From Balanoglossus misakiensis (Eukaryota > Hemichordata), in contig CM082581.2 of the NCBI GenBank assembly GCA_040954595.2, positions 9,982,001 to 10,046,000 on the forward strand: a stretch of 64,000 bases of DNA. The letters run 5' to 3'. Under the pieces are notes generated by a model. That model searched no databases and was not told the origin of the DNA. It was given only the letters and a program-made list of their open reading frames with translations. A program made the translations under genes and the position numbers. This document shows, piece after piece, positions 58,501 through 64,000 of this stretch. Positions within the stretch are counted from its first letter, which is position 1. Every line of letters begins with the position of its first letter.

Positions 58501-59983
58501 GCCAGTTACAACAAGGTGATAAAATGTCGGCTTGAAAAACAGACGACTGGAATGAACTCGGTGTTAAATGTCGCCGAGGCAGCTCAGTATCATTCCATAC
58601 TGGCCAGGTCTAGAATAACCCTATCCTTAAATCAATCATTCAGCGTGTTAAATCGGGTCTCCAGCGTTGCCATTGATTCTGCTGCGCGATATTGATTGTA
58701 CGTATAAATGGGAGCGTTGCCTGATTAAGGGTTGCCTGGAGCCTGAAACACCGCCGCTCGGTTGAGCGCAAACGATACAGTGAGTGGTATAGACTCGGCA
58801 TATATGTGTTCAGTATCATTACGACAGCGTCGCACTGCCAGGAAAACCCACGGAAAATTGCGTCAACTTTTACACCACCTGAAGACGTTCTCTCCGTCTT
58901 CTTCGACGCCGAGACGACCCTTAAGGTAAGAGAGGACACATAGCAGTCAGAAATAGCGACGTAGACTGTAATTTTTGAAGAAAAGACCACCTGTTAATTA
59001 TGGCGCGCGAAAATTCAATTTACAGTCGTCGTTCGTGATGTTTCTCTGGCGATGCACACGATCTTATGCCATTTTAATTTACAGATACAGAATCTGTATG
59101 TTAACACCACCCGCCAGGGCGTGATTTAATAATTGACGCAGGGTAGATATCGTGTTTTGACCCCGAAAATATTTATCAACGTCCGCAGCAACCTGTCGAA
59201 CTGAGCGATTTAATCAGTCTTCAGCGGACCACTATTTTTTTCAATCTTTGCATCGCAGCTCTGACATGCCCCTGTCCTCTAATGGCTAGCAAAATTTCAA
59301 TCATGCATTAACCCTCGAAGGCAGTGGATTTCCATTAAGCTTTCGCGTGAGCAATTCAATTTTGAAACAGGTTGCTAAGTGGTACGGTATGTTTTAAATT
59401 TGAACCTTGGGTGTCGTGTGTCTCCCGGCTTGGCGACCTCCCTCGTCGACTAAACATTCAAAACTAACGGCGGATACTTGCTACGTGTGGTCTCGACATG
59501 TACATGCCCACTCTTACATATTTTAAAATCAAATCCGTGTACATGTACATTTGTAGCTAGCCATTTTAAAAAGTATTATTATATTGTATGTATTTAAATC
59601 GGGGCAGGTGTCTTGGGATAACAGTGGATATCTGTACACGACCAGCTGAAAACACTAAGTACTAGTCCATTCCAGTGACTTGGGTACCTAAAGTATTAAT
59701 GCTATAGTTATTTTCCTTAACTGCCTTGTGACATAATGCTTCGATCTTTTAAAACGCTAAGGACGCTTGACTTCATTTTGTCCCTTATTAATTAATTACT
59801 TTAGTTAACTGGTCAAAAGTACAGGGTGTCCGTTCCTTCCTCGTGGTGACCTGACAATTTGGTATTCGCAGGAGATTGCATAGTCCCAACAACAAGCACA
59901 GCCGACGACGAAAGGTTTCTACCGACCAGTATTAAAAGAAGAAGAGAGAAACTGATCAGACTTCTACAAATAAAAACATCAAG
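55582..59983. other. gene-poor 4.4-kb divergent spacer
   Basis: It lies between the WDR34 start and the first coding exon of the ciliary-type gene on the right. A donor AAG then GTAAGA at 58925/58926 and an acceptor TTCGCAG at about 59871 suggest a noncoding first exon for the right-hand gene. A minus-strand 85-codon frame at 56461-56718 has mixed composition but no recognised family. A C run lies near 56927-56939. Confidence 0.5.
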
Positions 59984-62900
59984 ATGTCAGAAAGGCGCTT
60001 ATCGAGGAAAGGAAGCAGCGTCAATTTGCGAAGGGTAAGCCATGTCCTTTGTGTTCATTTGTTTCCACTTCTTGAGAGTAAGTCTATTTTTGTGTTGTCA
60101 AACACGCTTGCCCGTCGTCTAAGTTACACTGTGTACAGCTCTCGAATTCCTCGTGGATACAACACTAGCAACATTGCAAATCCTTTTTATAGCTCACTGT
60201 TACGTGTTTGTAAATAACTGTTTCTACTAAACACCCGTCTGTGTGTAAATAGGCTGGCAATATACACTTGGACCTGATATGTTAATGAATTGGTAAGGTG
60301 TACAAAGGGCGACCCGTTTTCAATTTTCGAGAGACGGAAATCATACACGCTAAATCTGGAAATTCTATCCTGCTCTGAAAAACCAGCTATGATACGCACT
60401 TCACAACAACTGTGGACGCCTGACTTCATCATGGGAGTCACGGGAGTGATGTGAATAGTGTATATATGAATAATTCATGCTTACACTATCAATCCACACT
60501 CCCCTTTAGTGGCTCAAACATTTCCTTTTTATTCACTCAATACCGAGAATTGATTTTTTGAAAAGTACACTACACCAAATGCAAATACACGAACAGTTTA
60601 ACAAATATCCCGAGTATGAAACGTGTGTTACTAAGATTTAATCATGGTTGAAAAGTTATTGATTTTGCTATCGCGGTGGTTACCCATTTTTACTCAGTGA
60701 ATTGAATATAATGTAACCGTAGTTCACGTGTGAATTTCCCAAAGAAATAAATGAGTTCATTAAGCACTAAATGGGTATTGTGTTCGTACCTGATATTTGA
60801 CTATATGTGGTCAAACTAAGAGACCTGCATACCATCACCTGTCATTTGATTTACAAAATATGAAATACAGTCTTAAAAGAAATTTTAAATTAAAACTAGA
60901 TATGGATACAAAATTGAAGGATCATAAAATTAATAGTTAATAATGCTCGTTTTAACACAACTTCCAGCTCAACGGAACAACGTAATTATTAGAAGTCGAT
61001 TTAGACTGCAAACAATTTTAAAGGAAAAATTTACAAAGTTATATATCAGGGGTCAAACTCATAGCCCATAATAGTAGTGATAACCCACTTAGGAGATCAC
61101 GCTATCTGGCAGTGGATTGAAGTTGAATCGATTTAAATTTAAGGAATGCACACTTGAACGGTGGAGCGGAACACTCATTTTAGCACTTGAACTTCAGCAT
61201 TCAGGATCTCGTATATGATAATGGTACATGAGTTAAACACCAAGTTGGCAAGGACATGTATAAGCAGAGCTCTCCGGGTCTGATCATTTTATTCAGACAG
61301 GTGTGTTGACATCTGTGTTACGCGGAACTATTGGTGAATATTTCTCCCGGATTTGCATTCCCCAACTAGAAATAGAGCTCTCGGCAGTTGGCCAGAAGAC
61401 CGACATCGCAAGTAATGAAAAGTGGTATTGCAACACACACAAAAAACAGGAAATTATTTGAACCTAGAAACGGCGCGATTTTCCTTGATTGAATTCACTG
61501 CATGTGGCGGGGATTGGTTTAATTGAGCGAACTTTGCATTAGAGACGCAAGGGGACAATGTAGCCGACAGATTAGCTCTGAGGCTCGGTAAAAATTGGGT
61601 AACAATGTTGAGCGATCATCTGGAGGATATTATACCCAAATCAAGGTTCTAAATGAGAAACCCGATTCCCGGGATTTAAAAATAAAATCGCTTTCTAAAT
61701 AACCTTGCTTTGAGCAAGGGCATTATGTATAGCTCGCTCCTGGCTATACGCTTTGCTGCATTTGGTGAATGATACACTCCTTTCTTATAAAAGCTCGAAT
61801 GACTTGCTCTTGATATATAGGGTAGCCTTCCAGTACGCGTTGTGTCGCCCTCAACGGGGAGAAGGATGTCTCTCCAAGTTGGCATGAAGGAAGTAAGTGA
61901 TGCCACAAGAACCATGTCAAGTCAAACACTATGGCATAAAGTCTCACCGGCACATCTCATCACATAATAATCGCACTTTTAGCATAAAAGTAAAAAAAAA
62001 AGCATAACTGGTATAAGGGTAGTATCAAGTAGTTTTAGGTTTAGTTTAATTAATGTCGTAATATTCACAAACGTATTCACAGTAGAAATGTAATTATCAT
62101 GCATGTACATTCATTACTGTATATTATAAATCCATCGTTGCACCCAGTAAAGACTTATCATGATAAAACAACCACTAAATATAATAAAAACAAGGGGATA
62201 TTAAACGAATAACCGACTTTCGATTTCTCTTCAATTATTCAGGGCAGTGCAACCAGTACATCCAGTACAGGAAGCAGAAAGGTCTACATGAAAGAGGTAA
62301 GCTTAACACATCAGTCGGCAAAATTAAGGCAGTGGAGATTTTCCTGAAACCATTCCCCTTGAAATAATCGAACTGACATAGGTCGAGTACTTTCAGTGCG
62401 AGGGAGTCGCTTTTATAATGTGTTAGACTTTTGATATGCTATGTCAGTTTTAGTTACCATAAGTGATTCGTTTCGTCTTTTATTTACTATCGCAGCGAGG
62501 ACAACGGGTAAGTTGTGTAGATTTTGGTCAGTTGAAACCACAGTTCTACACTGTCAGCCTGTCATCAGTGAGATGAGCAGAATGACGATGCATGTACATG
62601 ATGTAGTGGGTGTCACCCATGTTACCGCGAGATTTGTTTTGGAACTTTACGCATGCGCATTTATCATAGCAACAACTTGCGTATATATCCAAGATGGCGT
62701 CCTCCAGACCTTCTGCGAAGAAAAGCAAATCAAACCAACCCGCGATCCAAAGAAGGGGCTATGGTCCCGAGGCTTACAGAGATATTGATTGGCGAGCACT
62801 TAGTGTAATTACTGTTCTGTTTAAAATGTTCTCTTTACAATGATTTTTGCGGTTCTGATCATTAGAATTTCGTGTTCGTCAACCATAGACGTGTACTGCA

Positions 62901-63783
62901 CTACACTTGTAAACACTGCATTTGTTCTGTTGATGTACATGTAAGTTCGACAGATCAGATCTGTCGAAACTACATGTGTGACATCAACACCAAATTATGT
63001 TATATCAAAGTTATTTAGAGCTTATATGTGCGCTGATGTATGTTTTAGCACCTATCGTCACCCCTGTTTACCATTTTGAACATGGTCTAAGGCTTTCTTT
63101 CTCCAGTGATGAAGGTAGTCTAGAATCTATCCGTTCGTAGACTATGATGAAGGTGACAAAATGAAATGACTTTGCCAGTGCAAGTGTTATAGTGTGTGCT
63201 GTTTAGTTCGTTTCACACTGGTGATTTTGGAAGTACATGTAGTCTGTACATGGATGTTTCACCACCTTTCCTTTTGCATACCTTCATTCCCATTAGGATG
63301 AGGAAGCAAAAGCCCAGGAAAGAGAGGGCTCAATGGCATGGAAGGTTCTGTCCAATACACAAATGCAAGTGTTGCATGATCTCTCAGTGGAAGAACTTGA
63401 AAAGTAAGTGTGTAGAGGGTTGCAGGGTTGCAATCAGAGAGTGATCATGTTATATGTGAGAACTCTGATAGGTATCAAACTAAAGATGAGCACATTGAAT
63501 CAGACAGCATTCAAAGAAATGGGTCTGTAATGGACAACTGCAACATTGCTTAATAGTTATTGTAAGTGTTAGAGGTGATGGTATAATTGACAAATTCTAA
63601 TTTTTCTTTTTAGAAAATTAGCAGAAATCCTGAAGCTGACATCTAATCACATCAACCTTGATGAAGGCGTTCTTTTAGACTTGTATGTGACTGGTTTCTG
63701 GTGGGCCAAGGAACAGAACTTCACCATACAACAGATATCAGGATTCATTACGGTCATTCACACACTCATTAATAACATCAAAG
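59984..63783 (+). CDS. probable CABCOCO1/C1a-32-like ciliary protein, 5' part
   Basis: Four exons join in frame: 59984-60034, 62243-62296, 63297-63403 and 63614-63783, coding about 127 residues before the right edge cuts the gene in phase 1. The N-terminus (MSERRLSRKGSSVNLRR, then ATSTSSTGSRKVYMKE) is basic and Ser-rich, probably disordered. It is followed by LSVEELEKKLAEILKL and LDLYVTGFWWAKEQNFTIQQ, then ITVIHTLINNI. That helical pattern resembles the CLAMP (flagellar C1a-32) domain of CABCOCO1/C10orf107, a ciliary protein, but I rely on recall and the domain is incomplete. The exons of 51 and 54 bp are small and the introns large (2.2 and 1.0 kb), unlike the compact neighbours. The gene itself is well supported by four in-phase exons; the family name is tentative. 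WDR34, another cilium gene, lies divergently upstream. Confidence 0.6.
62928..62989. repeat. foldback repeat in an intron of the right-hand gene
   Basis: TGTTGATGTACATGTAAGTT followed by CGACAGATC pairs with GATCTGTCGAAACTACATG followed by TGTGACATCAACA. Arms of about 30 bp meet almost without a loop, with a few mismatches. Confidence 0.7.
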
Positions 63784-63892
63784 GTGAGACAACATGTCAG
63801 AGAGGCAGGAATGCAGTCATCATAATTGCGAAACAATCTTTTCCTTTTAAAGAAAAAATATGGCCACGTTATTTCAGTACTTCCGAGGACAA

Positions 63893-63957
63893 GATCTGTC
63901 ATTCAAGGGCGCTCCCTGCAGGGGAGCATAGAGAGCGCCTTTGCACAACAGATCTTT
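63893..63957. repeat. foldback repeat near the right edge
   Basis: AAGATCTGTCATTCAAGGGC then GCTC pairs with GAGCGCCTTTGCACAACAGA then TCTT, arms of about 24 bp with few mismatches and a loop of about 17 bases. It is intronic and MITE-like. Confidence 0.65.
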
Positions 63958-64000
63958 TACTCTGAGTTACAACGTATAAAAACTATAGAGGGCATAATTC

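Noticed and set aside
58640-58990. 116-codon minus-strand frame
   Set aside because: Opposite to the probable leader exon of the plus-strand gene, with no family resemblance.

Overview
The window is a piece of an animal nuclear genome, most likely a marine invertebrate. An invertebrate deuterostome such as a hemichordate or cephalochordate fits best, but a spiralian cannot be excluded. The evidence is compact intron-rich genes with GT-AG splicing, clear one-to-one homologues of vertebrate genes, an animal cofactor-independent phosphoglycerate mutase (a type vertebrates lack), AT-rich introns full of microsatellites and foldback repeats, and many copies of the palindrome TACATGTA. No bacterial, viral or CRISPR feature was found. 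Gene models below were built by hand from splice sites and reading-frame continuity. For the nine genes complete in the window, all exon phases close exactly, with one unusual intron discussed below.

Layout, left to right: UROS (minus, cut at the left edge), BCCIP (plus), DHX15 (minus), DDX56 (plus), an ectonucleoside triphosphate diphosphohydrolase of the CD39 type (minus), MCMBP (minus), SEC23IP (plus), cofactor-independent phosphoglycerate mutase iPGM (minus), a PAAT/C10orf88-like gene (plus), WDR34/DYNC2I2 (minus), and the 5' part of a probable CABCOCO1/C1a-32-like ciliary gene (plus, cut at the right edge). Strand alternates almost throughout, so the genes form head-to-head pairs (UROS/BCCIP, DHX15/DDX56, MCMBP/SEC23IP, iPGM/PAAT, WDR34/CABCOCO1-like) separated by tail-to-tail 3' ends.

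Functions are mostly housekeeping: haem synthesis, ribosome and spliceosome helicases, MCM regulation, ER-exit-site trafficking, glycolysis, and two cilium genes at the right end. From memory, many human counterparts lie on chromosome 10q (UROS, BCCIP and DHX32; MCMBP and SEC23IP; C10orf88; ENTPD1; CABCOCO1). The window therefore appears to preserve an old linkage group, including two tight neighbourhoods, UROS-BCCIP-DHX15/32 and MCMBP-SEC23IP.

I see no convincing new multi-gene system. The most notable single observations are a minor-spliceosome (U12-type) intron in MCMBP with a perfect ATATCCTTT donor and a frame-inferred AA end, the bidirectional promoter chain, the possible targeting extension on iPGM, and several unclassified foldback elements.
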